A stretch of DNA of 64,000 bases from an uncultured Prevotella sp. (GCA_947177775.1 CAMWVS010000004.1:1-64000); one strand, 5' to 3'. Counted from the stretch's first letter, positions 53,313 through 63,440 are shown. The notes: generated by a model from the letters alone, not told the origin. Numbers and translations: made by a program.

Positions 53313-53613
53313 TTGAAATAAAAATCCTGTGGGCGCAAATTCGCGAGTTTTGCGCGTGCATCTTTTATTGTCTGAGCAACAGTATGTTACGGGTAAAAAC
53401 GGTGAAAGTGTGCAACTTTTTGGGCGCTTTTGTTTTGCCGTAAGGCCCTTACGGCATTGCAACGGGGCTGCCGCGGTGTTGCAACGGAGCCACCGTTGCA
53501 GTCCGATAGTGGCCCCGTTGCAGGGTCGGGAGGCCTTTATTGCAAAACAATTTGCAGTCCGACGTCGGAAAACGGAGCCGCAATGTCAAAATTTCAGCTT
53601 TGCCGCTCTCCAG
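53313..53613 (-). repeat. Dispersed palindromic repeat element, copy C (inverted)
   Basis: The same element as at 5207 and 32781 but in opposite orientation, as shown by the flanks: GCGCAAATTCGCGAGTTTTG (53333-53352), CGCGTGCA, then GTGTGCAA (53408), a 107-bp core at 53437-53543, and GCCGCTCTCCAGA (53602-53613) 58 bp beyond. The core starts GCCGTAAGGCCCTTACGG and keeps GGCCCCGTTGCAG near its other end, but the outer right arm (AGGCCTTTATTGC) has drifted. ORFs called across it are likely spurious. Confidence 0.8.
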
Positions 53614-53832
53614 AATTGAATTTTTCAAGTGTTAAATTCCGTGATATTATTATTACTTTATTTCTCCGCCGCATCATATCGTGTTACATTTGTGTCATAC
53701 AGTTTTGTTTCTGTCTGCAAACTGTTTTCGGATCTTTGGGAAACCGATGGCATTGGGACGGAGAAAAACAAGCGTTTGGCGGGACGAAGATTAAATAATC
53801 TTTTATTTTTAGTAATTATAAAAAAAATACGT

Positions 53833-53840
53833 TATCTTTG
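53833..53840 (+). promoter_or_regulatory. -7 promoter element for mutAB
   Basis: TATCTTTG matches TAnnTTTG; the leader to the mutA ATG is about 75 nt. No cobalamin riboswitch is visible in it. Confidence 0.6.
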
Positions 53841-53920
53841 CATGTTGATATATCGTCACGATGCAGTCGTAACTATATTAGTTTAAGGTATAACTTATAT
53901 AATAAACATAAAAAAGGACT

Positions 53921-55774
53921 ATGTCAAACAACAGAGAAAGACTCTTTAGCGAGTTTGCTGCTCCCACAACTCAGGAGTGGCTGGACAAGATTGAGGTCGA
54001 CCTGAAAGGTGCCGATTTCAACAAGAAGCTCGTGTGGAGGACAAACGAGGGGTTCAACGTGCAGCCCTTCTATCGTAGAGAAGACGTTCTGAAGCTGAAG
54101 ACTCCCGAGGCTCTGCCCGGCGAGTTCCCCTTCGTGCGTGGTAACAAGAAGGACAACAACGAGTGGTACGTGCGTCAGAATATCGTTGCCGAAGATGCCG
54201 CTGAGGCCAACGCCAAGGCTCTTGACATCCTCAACAAGGGTATCGACTCGCTCGGCTTCCGCATCCCCGGCGACAAGGTGAGCGCCGAGTTCATCGACGT
54301 GTTGCTCAAGGACATCCGCTGCGACATCGTTGAGGTGAGCTTCCGCACATGTCCCTGCCACGTTCTCGAACTGACCGACATACTGACGGCCTACTTCGAG
54401 AAGCAGGGTTACGACAAGGAGAAGATTGTGGGCGGAATCGGTTTCGACCCCATCGAGAAGATGCTCATGAAGGGAAAGGACACGTCGAAGCTGCTTGCCG
54501 ACGCCCCCGTGCTCGTTGAGAAGCTGAAGGACTATCCGGGCATGCGCTGCATCATGGTCCACTCGGAAACTCTCAACAACTCCGGTGCATACATCGTTCA
54601 GGAACTCGGATATGCCCTTGCCTGGGGTAACGAATATCTCCACCAGCTCGTCGAGGCCGGGGTTGACGTCGACCTGGCTGCCCGCAGCATCAAGTTCTAC
54701 ATGGGCGTGAGCGAAAACTACTTCATGGAGATTGCCAAGTTCCGCGCCGCCCGTCTGCTCTGGGCTGAGATTGTCAAGCAGTATGAGCCAAAGTGCGACT
54801 GCTCATGCAAGATGATTGTCAACGCTCAGACGACAACATACAACAAGACCATGTTCGACAGCTATGTCAACCTGTTGCGCACGCAGACCGAGACCATGAG
54901 CGCCGCTCTGGCCGGTGTCCACTCTATCGTTGTCACTCCGTTCAATGCCGTCTACGAGCAGCCCACGGAATTCTCCGAGCGCATAGCCCGCAACCAGCAG
55001 CTGCTGCTCAAGGAAGAGAGCCACTTCGACAAGGTTGTAGACCCGTCGGCCGGTTCTTATTATATAGAGGAATTGACCCACTCACTGGCCGACGTGGCCT
55101 GGAAACTATTCCTCAAGATTGAGGAGGAGGGCGGATTCCTTGCTGCCGTCAAGGCCGGCACCGTTCAGGATGACATCAACGCCACCAACGACAAGCGTCA
55201 TGCCGACGCCGCCAAGCGCAAGGAGTTCATTCTCGGAACCAACCAGTTCCCCAACTTCACCGAGACATCCGAGGGAAAGGAGCCGAAGGCATGCTCTTGT
55301 GCCTGCGGTCACAAACACGAGTCCACGCTCAAGGCCATCTCCACAACACGTCTGGCCGCCGATTTCGAGCAGCTGCGCCTCGCAACGGAGAAGAGCGGAA
55401 AGACGCCCGTAGCCTTCATGCTGACCATCGGAAACCTCGCATGGCGTCAGGCGCGCGCGCAGTTCTCGTCGAACTTCCTCGCCTGCGCCGGATATAAGAT
55501 TATCGACAACCTCGGTTTCGAGACAGTAGAGGAAGGTGTGGACGCAGCTTTGAAGGCCGGTGCCGACATCGTCGTGCTCTGCTCAAGCGATGACGAATAC
55601 GCCACCTACGCCATCCCGGCATACCAGTATCTCGACAACCGCGCCATGTTCATCGTTGCCGGTGCTCCCGCCTGCACGGAAGATCTGAAGGCTGCCGGAA
55701 TTGAGAACTTCGTTCACGTGAAATGTAATGTGCTTGAAACACTGAAGGAGTATAATGCGAAGTTAGGAATATAA
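53921..55774 (+). CDS. mutA: Methylmalonyl-CoA mutase, small subunit
   Basis: A 617-residue subunit of the enzyme that interconverts succinyl-CoA and (R)-methylmalonyl-CoA. The barrel region (EEWLDKIEVDLKGADFNKKL type start; WRTNEGFNVQPFYRRED) is present. The C-terminal flavodoxin-like domain lacks the cobalamin-binding DxHxxG, as expected for the non-catalytic subunit. An insertion with a Cys/His cluster (KACSCACGHKHES, about 463) looks unusual and could bind metal. mutB follows 94 bp later. Confidence 0.95.
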   Translation: MSNNRERLFSEFAAPTTQEWLDKIEVDLKGADFNKKLVWRTNEGFNVQPFYRREDVLKLKTPEALPGEFPFVRGNKKDNNEWYVRQNIVAEDAAEANAKALDILNKGIDSLGFRIPGDKVSAEFIDVLLKDIRCDIVEVSFRTCPCHVLELTDILTAYFEKQGYDKEKIVGGIGFDPIEKMLMKGKDTSKLLADAPVLVEKLKDYPGMRCIMVHSETLNNSGAYIVQELGYALAWGNEYLHQLVEAGVDVDLAARSIKFYMGVSENYFMEIAKFRAARLLWAEIVKQYEPKCDCSCKMIVNAQTTTYNKTMFDSYVNLLRTQTETMSAALAGVHSIVVTPFNAVYEQPTEFSERIARNQQLLLKEESHFDKVVDPSAGSYYIEELTHSLADVAWKLFLKIEEEGGFLAAVKAGTVQDDINATNDKRHADAAKRKEFILGTNQFPNFTETSEGKEPKACSCACGHKHESTLKAISTTRLAADFEQLRLATEKSGKTPVAFMLTIGNLAWRQARAQFSSNFLACAGYKIIDNLGFETVEEGVDAALKAGADIVVLCSSDDEYATYAIPAYQYLDNRAMFIVAGAPACTEDLKAAGIENFVHVKCNVLETLKEYNAKLGI

Positions 55775-55783
55775 TTTTAATTT

Positions 55784-55858
55784 AAACGCAAAGACACGGT
55801 ATAGAATATATCCAAGGAGTGAGTTGGAAAACTCAGAGTCTCTGTGTTACAGAATTAA
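55784..55858. repeat. AAACGCAAAGACAC-type repeat between mutA and mutB
   Basis: The gap contains AAACGCAAAGACACGG and, at the other end, TCTCTGTGTTACAG, with GAGTT-GGAA-AACTC between. The ends are roughly complementary. The same sequence family occurs at 25428-25520 and 62159-62253. It forms an intercistronic hairpin that may affect the relative amount of the two subunits. Confidence 0.6.
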
Positions 55859-55868
55859 ATAAAATAAA

Positions 55869-58016
55869 ATGAGAAAGAATTTTAAAGACATAGATATATA
55901 TGCCGGTATAAAGGCTGCCGACGGCGCCGACTGGCAGAAGGCTAACGGCATTGCTCCCAACTGGAAGACTCCGGAGCACATTGAGGTTAAGCCCGTTTAC
56001 ACTAAAGAGGACCTTGAGGGCATGGAGCACCTCGACTTCACGGCCGGTATCCCGCCGTTCCTGCGTGGTCCGTACTCGATGATGTATCCGTTCCGCCCGT
56101 GGACCATCCGACAGTATGCCGGATTCTCCACGGCCGAGGAATCCAACGCGTTCTACCGCCGCAACCTCGCTTCGGGACAGAAGGGTCTGTCCGTTGCGTT
56201 CGACCTGCCGACACACCGTGGCTACGACCCCGACAACGAGCGTGTGGTCGGTGACGTGGGCAAGGCCGGAGTGTCCATCTGCAACGAGGAGAACATGAAG
56301 GTGCTCTTTGACGGCATCCCATTGAACAAGATGTCAGTATCGATGACCATGAACGGAGCCGTGCTCCCCATCCTTGCCTTCTATATCGTGGCCGGACTGG
56401 AGCAGGGAGCCAAACTCGAAGAGATGGCCGGAACGATTCAGAACGACATTCTGAAGGAGTTCATGGTGCGCAACACCTATATCTATCCGCCAGCCTTCTC
56501 AATGAAGATAATCGCCGACATCTTCGAGTACACATCGCAGAACATGCCTAAGTTCAACTCGATTTCAATCTCCGGTTATCACATGCAGGAGGCCGGTGCC
56601 ACTGCCGACATAGAGTTGGCATACACCTTGGCCGACGGTATGGACTACATCCGTGCCGGTGTGAACGCCGGAATCGACATCGACGCCTTCGCTCCGCGTC
56701 TGTCGTTCTTCTGGGCCATCGGCGTGAACCACTTCATGGAGATTGCCAAGATGCGCGCCGGCCGTCTGCTGTGGGCAAAGATTGTGAAGAGCTTCGGCGC
56801 AAAGAACCCGAAGTCGCTCGCTCTGCGCACACACTCGCAGACATCGGGATGGTCGCTCACCGAGCAGGACCCGTTCAACAACGTGGGACGTACCTGTATC
56901 GAGGCCATGGCAGCAGTGCTCGGACACACCCAGTCGCTGCACACCAACGCGCTTGATGAAGCCATCGCCCTTCCTACCGACTTCTCCGCGCGTATTGCCC
57001 GCAACACCCAGATCTATATCCAGAACGAGACCAAAGTCTGCAAGCAGATTGACCCGTGGGCAGGTTCCTACTATGTGGAGACGCTGACCAACGAGCTGGT
57101 TCACAAGGCATGGGAGCACATCCAGGAGATTGAGAAGCTCGGCGGTATGGCCAAGGCCATCGAGACCGGCGTGCCCAAGATGCGCATCGAGGAGGCTGCT
57201 GCCCGCACTCAGGCCCGCATTGACTCCGGCGTACAGACAATCGTCGGTACGAACAAGTATCGTCTTGACCACGAGGACCCCATCGACATCCTCGAAGTGG
57301 ACAACACCGCCGTGCGCAAGCAGCAGGAGGAGAGTCTTGCCGCCGTTCGCGCGTCGCGTGACGAGGAGGCTTGCCGCAAGGCGCTGTCCGGCTTGACGGA
57401 GTGCGTCCGCACAGGCGAAGGCAACTTGCTGGCTCACGCCATCGAGTGCGCCAAGCTGCGTTGTACATTGGGAGAGATAAGTGACGCCTGCGAGGAAATC
57501 GTGGGACGTTATAAGGCTGTAATCAGAACTATTTCAGGCGTGTATTCATCAGAAAGCAAGAATGACAAGGACTTCGAGCTGGCATGCCAGCTGACGGAGG
57601 AGTTCGCCAAGAAGGAGGGCCGTCGCCCGCGTATCTTCGTGGCAAAGATGGGACAGGACGGTCACGACCGCGGCGCAAAGGTTGTCGCAACGGGTTATGC
57701 CGACTGCGGTTTCGACGTGGACATGGGTCCGCTCTTCCAGACTCCTGCCGAAGCAGCGCGTGAGGCAGTGGAGAACGATGTCCATGTAGTGGGCGTTTCT
57801 TCGCTTGCCGCAGGTCACAAGACGCTCGTTCCGCAACTCATCGAAGAGCTGAAGAAAGCCGGCCGCGAGGACATCATGGTCATTGCCGGCGGTGTAATTC
57901 CCGCTCAGGACTACGACTTCCTCTATCAGGCAGGCGTTGCGGCAATCTTCGGTCCCGGCACATCGGTTGCCAAGGCTGCCGTAGAGATGATGAAGATATT
58001 GCTCGACAAGGAGTAA
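55869..58016 (+). CDS. mutB: Methylmalonyl-CoA mutase, large (catalytic) subunit
   Basis: A 715-residue adenosylcobalamin-dependent subunit. The barrel has [20 protein letters not shown], including the conserved Tyr and Arg for CoA-substrate contacts, and [16 protein letters not shown]. The C-terminal B12 domain carries DGHDRG (the DxHxxG lower-ligand His) with [12 protein letters not shown] and [12 protein letters not shown]. Full length. Together with MutA and a methylmalonyl-CoA decarboxylase it forms propionyl-CoA from succinyl-CoA. No meaB or epimerase gene is adjacent. Confidence 0.97.
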   Translation: MRKNFKDIDIYAGIKAADGADWQKANGIAPNWKTPEHIEVKPVYTKEDLEGMEHLDFTAGIPPFLRGPYSMMYPFRPWTIRQYAGFSTAEESNAFYRRNLASGQKGLSVAFDLPTHRGYDPDNERVVGDVGKAGVSICNEENMKVLFDGIPLNKMSVSMTMNGAVLPILAFYIVAGLEQGAKLEEMAGTIQNDILKEFMVRNTYIYPPAFSMKIIADIFEYTSQNMPKFNSISISGYHMQEAGATADIELAYTLADGMDYIRAGVNAGIDIDAFAPRLSFFWAIGVNHFMEIAKMRAGRLLWAKIVKSFGAKNPKSLALRTHSQTSGWSLTEQDPFNNVGRTCIEAMAAVLGHTQSLHTNALDEAIALPTDFSARIARNTQIYIQNETKVCKQIDPWAGSYYVETLTNELVHKAWEHIQEIEKLGGMAKAIETGVPKMRIEEAAARTQARIDSGVQTIVGTNKYRLDHEDPIDILEVDNTAVRKQQEESLAAVRASRDEEACRKALSGLTECVRTGEGNLLAHAIECAKLRCTLGEISDACEEIVGRYKAVIRTISGVYSSESKNDKDFELACQLTEEFAKKEGRRPRIFVAKMGQDGHDRGAKVVATGYADCGFDVDMGPLFQTPAEAAREAVENDVHVVGVSSLAAGHKTLVPQLIEELKKAGREDIMVIAGGVIPAQDYDFLYQAGVAAIFGPGTSVAKAAVEMMKILLDKE

Positions 58017-58034
58017 TTCTATTTCAAGGAGATA

Positions 58035-58136
58035 GAAGAAGATAAAAGGAGAAAGAGGGAGATAGAGGACAACGGTCTTAGTTCTTGCAACAAGACATAG
58101 GTCCTTTATCTCCCTCTTTCTCCTTTTATCTTCTTC
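58035..58136. repeat. 36-bp purine/pyrimidine inverted repeat between mutB and HAD gene
   Basis: The left arm 58035-58070 (GAAGAAGATAAAAGGAGAAA...) and the right arm 58101-58136 (...TTTCTCCTTTTATCTTCTTC) are complementary over 36 bp with one mismatch, which is a G-U pair in RNA. One strand is nearly all purine. A partial third unit of TTTCTCC type continues to about 58174. It lies between convergent genes and can act as a terminator. Confidence 0.85.
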
Positions 58137-58180
58137 TTTTTTCTTCTTTCTCCCTTTTTCTCCTTCTATCTTCTTTATTA

Positions 58181-58966
58181 TCAAATAACGTTGAAATGGC
58201 GCAGGGCGTTCATGACGCCGTCGTCATCGACCGCCGTCGTCACATAGTCGGCCACGGCTTTCACGTCGTCGCCGCCATTTCCCATGGCCACACCAATGCC
58301 GGCACGGCGGATTATGGATATGTCGTTGCCGCCGTCACCGAAGGCCATCGTCTCCGAGATGTCGAGACCGAGATGACGGGTCATTGCCACGAGCCCCTTG
58401 CCCTTGTCCGCCCCGTCGGCCGTAATGTCAGTGAAAGCCGGATGCCACCGTCCGGAGACGCAGCCGCCGACACGTGACATGAGTTTCTGCTCCTGTTCCG
58501 GAGAGCAGAACGACGTCACCTGCAGGACCTTTCCGGCCAGCACTTCGTCTGCCGGGCGGTCAATGTCGAGGTTGCTCACGTTGAGTTCGCCGCGGAAGAC
58601 GCGGTCTACAATCTCGCGGGCGTTGCCATAGACGGCTATGCCACGGTCGCCGGCCACGATACATGGGTAGCCTTCAGCGATGGCGTCGGCCGTCAGTGTC
58701 AGCACATCGGCCGTCGGGATAGGGGTGCTGCATACTTCTTTGTCACCCACGAAACAGTAGGCCCCGTTGGTCGTGATGTATCCGTCGACGAGGTGTTCAA
58801 TGGCCCCGATGTTGTTGATAATCTGTATTGGACGTCCGGTTGAGATGAATATCTTCACTCCTTGCGCCTTGGCTGCTTCGAGCGCTTCTACGGTTGACAG
58901 CGGAATCTCATGGGTCTTGAGGCTGCACAGCGTGCCGTCGATGTCGAAAAACAAACTTTTAATCAT
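58181..58966 (-). CDS. Cof-type HAD-IIB phosphatase
   Basis: A 261-residue HAD phosphatase with a Cof-type cap domain. Motif I is FFDIDGTLCS, motif II is FISTGRP, the motif III Lys lies in GADKGKGLVAM and motif IV is AFGDGGNDISII. Substrates in this family are usually sugar phosphates, flavin or vitamin-B6 phosphates; this one is not identified. The track start at 59038 is too early; MIKSLFFDIDGTL at 58966 (or the Met at 58972) is right, as a TACCTTTG promoter lies at 58994-59001. Confidence 0.92.
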   Translation of the reverse strand: MIKSLFFDIDGTLCSLKTHEIPLSTVEALEAAKAQGVKIFISTGRPIQIINNIGAIEHLVDGYITTNGAYCFVGDKEVCSTPIPTADVLTLTADAIAEGYPCIVAGDRGIAVYGNAREIVDRVFRGELNVSNLDIDRPADEVLAGKVLQVTSFCSPEQEQKLMSRVGGCVSGRWHPAFTDITADGADKGKGLVAMTRHLGLDISETMAFGDGGNDISIIRRAGIGVAMGNGGDDVKAVADYVTTAVDDDGVMNALRHFNVI

Positions 58967-58993
58967 CGTCATTACAATTAAATTTCGTCGTGC

Positions 58994-59001
58994 AAAGGTA
59001 C
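58994..59001 (-). promoter_or_regulatory. -7 promoter element for the Cof-type phosphatase
   Basis: The minus strand reads TACCTTTG, about 22-28 bp before the usable start codons. It rules out the upstream start of the track ORF. Confidence 0.65.
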
Positions 59002-59217
59002 ATAAAAAACCGTATCTTCTGCCATGCCGGACCGCCAAAGACGCCGTTTCTGTTCACGTCCGGACCATTCGGAACCGCTTTTTATGCTGAAAAAGATTTA
59101 AATAACGCCCCCCATTGGCAATATTCCGCGCACTCCTTGCGTTATATAATAAAGCGGCGGTGCGCTTGCATCCCTCCCGCAACCATTTCGTAAAAACCGA
59201 CAAAAGAACCCGCAATC

Positions 59218-59997
59218 ATGAACATTCCGTCTTTAGCCGAACTAACCGGCATCGTCAAGGAAGCCTCCGGGCTTATGCTGACCGACAGTTTTGATATTTC
59301 CAGGAAAGAAGGCTATTCAAACATAGTCACCTCATCGGACGTTGCCGTACAGGATTTCCTTTGCGGACGGCTGGCTTCATTGCTCCCAGGCAGCGGCTTC
59401 CTCTGCGAAGAGGAAGATATCCACGACACGTCCCACGCCCTGACATGGATTATCGACCCCATCGACGGAACGGCCAACTACAGCCGCGGCATAGCCCAGT
59501 GCGCCATCAGTGTGGCGTTGAAGCGTGACCGTGACATTGTGCTTGGCGTTGTCTATCTGCCGCGCACGGGCGAACTCTTCACCGCCGAACGTGGCGGCGG
59601 AGCGTTTCTCAACGGCCGGCGCATAAGCGTGTCCGCCCGTCCGTTCGCCGACGCGGTGATGTGTACGGCCCTACCGGTCTATCATAAGGAACATGCCGGT
59701 GTCTGTTCATCTGTCATCCTCGATACGTTCATGGAGTGCAACGACATCCGCCGTTTCGGCGCAGCCGCTCCCGAACTGTGCTATCTGGCCCTTGGACACT
59801 GCGAACTTTACTTCGAATACCTGCTCAGCCCGTGGGATTTTGCCGCTGCGTCGCTAATCCTGACTGAGGCCGGCGGGACTCTGACTGACCTTGCCGGCCG
59901 GCCGCTCACATACACGAAGCCGTCGGGAGTGATAGCCGGCAACAGCCGTGAGAATCATGGAAAATTGCTGGAGATAGTGAAGCGGTATATCGGCTGA
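59218..59997 (+). CDS. Inositol monophosphatase family protein
   Basis: A 259-residue Mg2+/Li+-sensitive phosphatase of the IMPase family (SuhB/CysQ/FBPase-like). The metal-binding motif WIIDPIDGTANYSRG (about 80-94), the earlier FLCEEEDIHD strand (Glu ligand) and the C-terminal SPWDFAAASLILTEAGG are canonical. It could hydrolyse inositol phosphate, 3'-phosphoadenosine phosphate or a sugar phosphate; the sequence does not decide. It ends 68 bp before a plus-strand terminator. Confidence 0.92.
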   Translation: MNIPSLAELTGIVKEASGLMLTDSFDISRKEGYSNIVTSSDVAVQDFLCGRLASLLPGSGFLCEEEDIHDTSHALTWIIDPIDGTANYSRGIAQCAISVALKRDRDIVLGVVYLPRTGELFTAERGGGAFLNGRRISVSARPFADAVMCTALPVYHKEHAGVCSSVILDTFMECNDIRRFGAAAPELCYLALGHCELYFEYLLSPWDFAAASLILTEAGGTLTDLAGRPLTYTKPSGVIAGNSRENHGKLLEIVKRYIG

Positions 59998-60064
59998 GGC
60001 AGCTTGATATATTTTTTTTGATTTCTGCAATTCTTTTTGATTTCCGTAAATGTATAAAATAGAA

Positions 60065-60098
60065 AAACGACCGGAACAGATATCCGGCCGTTTTTTTT
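60065..60098 (+). terminator. Terminator after the IMPase-like gene
   Basis: AAACGACCGGA pairs with TCCGGCCGTTT (one mismatch), loop of 7, followed by a run of T. The rest of the gap to 60268 shows nothing clear. Confidence 0.8.
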
Positions 60099-60268
60099 AT
60101 GCGTGTCATATATAGTGTGGTCATTGGATAGTATTATCCTGGAAAAGAACCATACGTAGCTCTTTAATATAGGTATGGACTGATACCGATGACTTTCTTA
60201 TATATGTTTCTTATGTGTGTTTGAGGCATCCTCATCTCTTGTTTCTTCCACCGTGTCATCCGTCATAT

Positions 60269-62101
60269 TCAGAACGGAAAGAGGAGCGGTAGCAGGAAAG
60301 TCATGACTACGCCCATTATGATTTGGAGCGGCAGACCGACCTTGACATAGTCGCTGAACGTATATTCGCCGGCGTGCATGACGAGCGCGTTGGGCGGTGT
60401 GGAGAATGGAGAGGCGAAGCACATGCTTGCTCCCAGCGTCACGGCAAACAGAAGCGGGTAGGGGCTTACACCGATTTCAACGGCCGACGACATCGCTATG
60501 GGAGCCATGAGGACGGCGGTGGCGGTGTTGCTGATGAACATCGTGAGCAGTGAGGTGGTGAAATAGATTCCGGCCAGGAGCACCGTGGGACCGACGCTGC
60601 CAAGCGACGCCACGAGCGAGTGGGAAATCATGGCCGATGTTCCGGTCTTCTCCAGTGCTACGGACATGGGCATCATGGCTGCAATCAAGACTATGCTCTC
60701 CCAGTTGATGGTCTTATAGGCCGCCTCGACATTTCGGAAACAGCCGCAGAGAACCATCAGCAGGCCGGCTGCCATTACGGCTGTAACGGGAGCTATGGGT
60801 ATGAAGTCAAACACCATCATGGCTATCATGGCCAGCATGATGACGGCGGCCAGCGGTGCGCGGTAGTTCAGCGTCACCTGCTGGGCCTGTTGCTCTGGCT
60901 GTCCAAGCACCACCCAGTCGCTCTCCTGCTCGTCAAGCCGCGAGATGTTGGTCCACTTTCCCTGCACGAGCAGGACGTCGCCCGACTGGAGTTTCTCTTC
61001 CGGCAGCCCGGTCATGATGTAGTTTCCGGAACGCTTGATGCCGAGAACGTTGATGTCGTAGCGCTCGCGGAAGCCCGAGTTGCGCAGCGTCGTGCCGAGT
61101 AGGCGCGATGTCGGTATGAGGACAATCTCGGCAATGCCGATGTCATAGAAGTCGATGTTGTTGTTGTCGAGCCGCTTCAGGCCGTTGCTTTTGGCAAACT
61201 TGTCCATGACGGTGGTGTCGCCGGTGAGATAGACGATGTCTCCGGCCGAAAGAATACTGTCCGGGCCGGCAAGGCTTTGGCGCACGTTGCGTATCAGTCC
61301 GCTGCGGTCGGTGCTCTCGCTGCGTATCTCTATGATGGACAGTCCGTACCGGCCGCGGAGGTTCAGTTCCGCAACGGTTTTGTTCTTTATGGCCGACTGC
61401 TCCTTGATCTGATACCGCCGCAGACCGTTGACGAGCTGATATTCCTCCACCAGCTCGTCGAGTGTCTTGCTTCCGCCAGTCCTGCCGACGCCGCTTCCTT
61501 TCTTCTTGTAGAGAAACATCCGTGTGAGCGGAAGCATGACGACGATTCCCACGGCGATACATATCAGGCCCACAGGCAGGAACGAAAAGAATTTCAGCGG
61601 GGCATGGCCGGCCGCTGTCAGGGCGTCCTGTATGACGAGGTTTGGCGGTGTACCGATGAGCGTCAGCATTCCGCCCATGCTGCTGGCAAAGGCCAGAGGC
61701 ATGAGAAGACGTCCGGGGCGCATGTTGGCCTGTGCCGCCATGCTCACTACGATTGGCATCATCAATGCCACCGTTCCCGTATTGCTGATGAAGGCCCCTA
61801 TCACGGCCGTCACGATGATGACGAGCAGGAATATGCGTGTCTCGCTTCCGGCTGCCAGTTTCATTATCCGTTGGCTGGCCGCCTTGGCCAGACCGGTCTG
61901 GAGTATGGCTCCTCCCACTACGAAGAGCCCCACCATCATGATCACTACCGTAGATGAGAAGCCGGAAAGTGCCTCCTCGGGCGTTAGTATGCCGAGCAGG
62001 AGCATGGCTGTCAGGGCGCAAAGGGCAACGATGTCTGCACGGATGCGTCCGCTGATGAAAAGTATTACGGTTATGGCGAGGATGATGATTGTCGCTGTCA
62101 T
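60269..62101 (-). CDS. SLC13/DASS-type permease with central RCK_C domains
   Basis: A 610-residue inner-membrane transporter. It starts MTATIIILAITVILFISGRI, has about ten to twelve spans in two halves and two RCK_C/TrkA_C-like domains between them (from YQIKEQSAIKNKTVAELNLR and from VLIPTSRLLGTTLRNSGFRE). The repeated motif ISNTGTVALMMPIV in the first half and ISNTATAVLMAPIA in the second are the SNT ion-binding signatures of the DASS superfamily. The transported anion (dicarboxylate, sulfate or similar) is unknown. The track start at 62146 is 15 codons upstream; the Met at 62101 begins the first span properly. Confidence 0.88.
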   Translation of the reverse strand: MTATIIILAITVILFISGRIRADIVALCALTAMLLLGILTPEEALSGFSSTVVIMMVGLFVVGGAILQTGLAKAASQRIMKLAAGSETRIFLLVIIVTAVIGAFISNTGTVALMMPIVVSMAAQANMRPGRLLMPLAFASSMGGMLTLIGTPPNLVIQDALTAAGHAPLKFFSFLPVGLICIAVGIVVMLPLTRMFLYKKKGSGVGRTGGSKTLDELVEEYQLVNGLRRYQIKEQSAIKNKTVAELNLRGRYGLSIIEIRSESTDRSGLIRNVRQSLAGPDSILSAGDIVYLTGDTTVMDKFAKSNGLKRLDNNNIDFYDIGIAEIVLIPTSRLLGTTLRNSGFRERYDINVLGIKRSGNYIMTGLPEEKLQSGDVLLVQGKWTNISRLDEQESDWVVLGQPEQQAQQVTLNYRAPLAAVIMLAMIAMMVFDFIPIAPVTAVMAAGLLMVLCGCFRNVEAAYKTINWESIVLIAAMMPMSVALEKTGTSAMISHSLVASLGSVGPTVLLAGIYFTTSLLTMFISNTATAVLMAPIAMSSAVEIGVSPYPLLFAVTLGASMCFASPFSTPPNALVMHAGEYTFSDYVKVGLPLQIIMGVVMTFLLPLLFPF

Positions 62102-62158
62102 ATATATTATATGCTTATTGGTTTTCTGTTTTGTAAGCGGACACAATCAGTCTATATA

Positions 62159-62253
62159 GCGTAAACGCAAAGACGCGAGAAATTCGGAGTGCCATTGCAA
62201 TGGAACAGATATCACAAGCGGCGGCTTGACGCCTTTTTGTATCTGCGTTTACG
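62159..62253. repeat. CGTAAACGCA inverted repeat upstream of the permease
   Basis: CGTAAACGCA (62160-62169) and TGCGTTTACG (62244-62253) are perfect 10-bp inverted ends, and the left end continues AAGACGC as in the AAACGCAAAGACAC family at 25428 and 55784. Between them the sequence is not obviously structured. Confidence 0.55.
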
Positions 62254-62310
62254 TCATACGGATTGGTTGTGGCGTTATGATTGATGATATTTACGTTGCT
62301 GTGGATACTG

Positions 62311-63108
62311 TCAGCGTTCTATCATGTTGCGCCCTTCCTGTGTCAGGTATGGCCAGACTTTGTCGTACGGGATTGTGAACGATGGCTGTCCGGCAGCATA
62401 CGGTGCTATCTCGTATTGCTGATAGACGAACTTGACGCCATCTTTAGTCAGATACGGGTCATACTGCGGCAGCGGCAGGAAGTCTAATCCGCTTTCTGTC
62501 ATCAGCATTTCCGCCAGATTGTCGTCGGTCGTTACCTCTTCACCGTTTTCCTTGAAGTACGTCCGCAGTCCTTCCTTTATCATGGTGCGGAACTCGTCGG
62601 TGTTGACGTTGCACATCATTTCAACACAGAAACGCCGTCCGTCCGACTTGCGGAATGTTGTTCCTGTGCTTGTGCCCATGCCGTGGGCACCGCCCATATA
62701 GCTGTAGCTTGAGGCCGTGAATGTCACTGCGCGGTCTGTATCATACATCTTTCTGATGTCCATGCTGCATGAATACGGAGGTCTGCTCTCGTCGCCGACG
62801 TCGCCATATTCTTCTTTCAGTTTTCCATCGATAGTGTTTCCGTAGTATGCCAGAAGCGAATCGCTTTTCTGCAGGTCGCCATAATATGTGCCACCGAGGT
62901 TCTCGTTCACATATTCTGCGATGGCGTTGACCAGCACCTGATTGCCGGCTGTGGGGTAGTCGACAATAATTTTGACCTCGCTCGCCTTTGTATTCTGTTC
63001 AAACTTGACAGAGTCTGTTTTCAGTCCTTTGGACTCCGTTCCGCTTCCGGAACCACATCCCATCATGGCAATGGCCATGATGGAGGCGCATAGAAATGTC
63101 TTTTTCAT
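62311..63108 (-). CDS. DUF3298/RsiV-like lipoprotein
   Basis: A 265-residue lipoprotein: lipobox MMGC (Cys 18), Gly/Ser linker, then a PdaC/RsiV-type domain with SSYSYMGGAHGMGTSTGTTF and the DUF3298-like end FVYQQYEIAPYAAGQPSFTI. RsiV-type proteins can bind lysozyme or act as anti-sigma factors; here there is no sigma gene or transmembrane segment, so only the domain name is supported. It stands alone on the minus strand between the permease and pgk. Confidence 0.82.
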   Translation of the reverse strand: MKKTFLCASIMAIAMMGCGSGSGTESKGLKTDSVKFEQNTKASEVKIIVDYPTAGNQVLVNAIAEYVNENLGGTYYGDLQKSDSLLAYYGNTIDGKLKEEYGDVGDESRPPYSCSMDIRKMYDTDRAVTFTASSYSYMGGAHGMGTSTGTTFRKSDGRRFCVEMMCNVNTDEFRTMIKEGLRTYFKENGEEVTTDDNLAEMLMTESGLDFLPLPQYDPYLTKDGVKFVYQQYEIAPYAAGQPSFTIPYDKVWPYLTQEGRNMIER

Positions 63109-63239
63109 AATTCCATTTGTTTTTTTAATGTGTTTAAATCTGATGTGTCATCGTGCCTCTTAAGGTTCGTTCCGCCGTCGCCGTGAAGTGACACGGGCTG
63201 TCTTGCCAGGCAATATGGGCCATGTTACTTTCCAACTAT

Positions 63240-63285
63240 GACTCATATTACAGAATAAAAAGAGTCATATTACAGAATAAAATGA
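63240..63285. repeat. Two tandem 22-bp AT-rich repeats
   Basis: TCATATTACAGAATAAAA occurs at 63243-63260 and again at 63265-63282, an exact 22-bp period, followed by a third partial GACTTA. The 332-bp gap between the lipoprotein gene and pgk holds this, the pgk terminator and nothing else I can identify. Confidence 0.7.
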
Positions 63286-63377
63286 CTTATATAACTTTTA
63301 TAACTTTTCCGGTTCTGCACCATTGAGCTCATGCCGTGGGCGGACGGGTTCTTGCATACCGGCGTCTGGAAAACAAA

Positions 63378-63411
63378 GAGGGCGGCTCAGTGTTGTCATT
63401 GGGCCGCCCTC
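63378..63411 (-). terminator. Terminator after pgk
   Basis: GAGGGCGGC pairs with GCCGCCCTC; on the minus strand it is followed by TTTGTTTT, 30 bp past the pgk stop. Confidence 0.85.
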
Positions 63412-63440
63412 GGATTGTTGCTTATCAGTAAGTGTATTTC

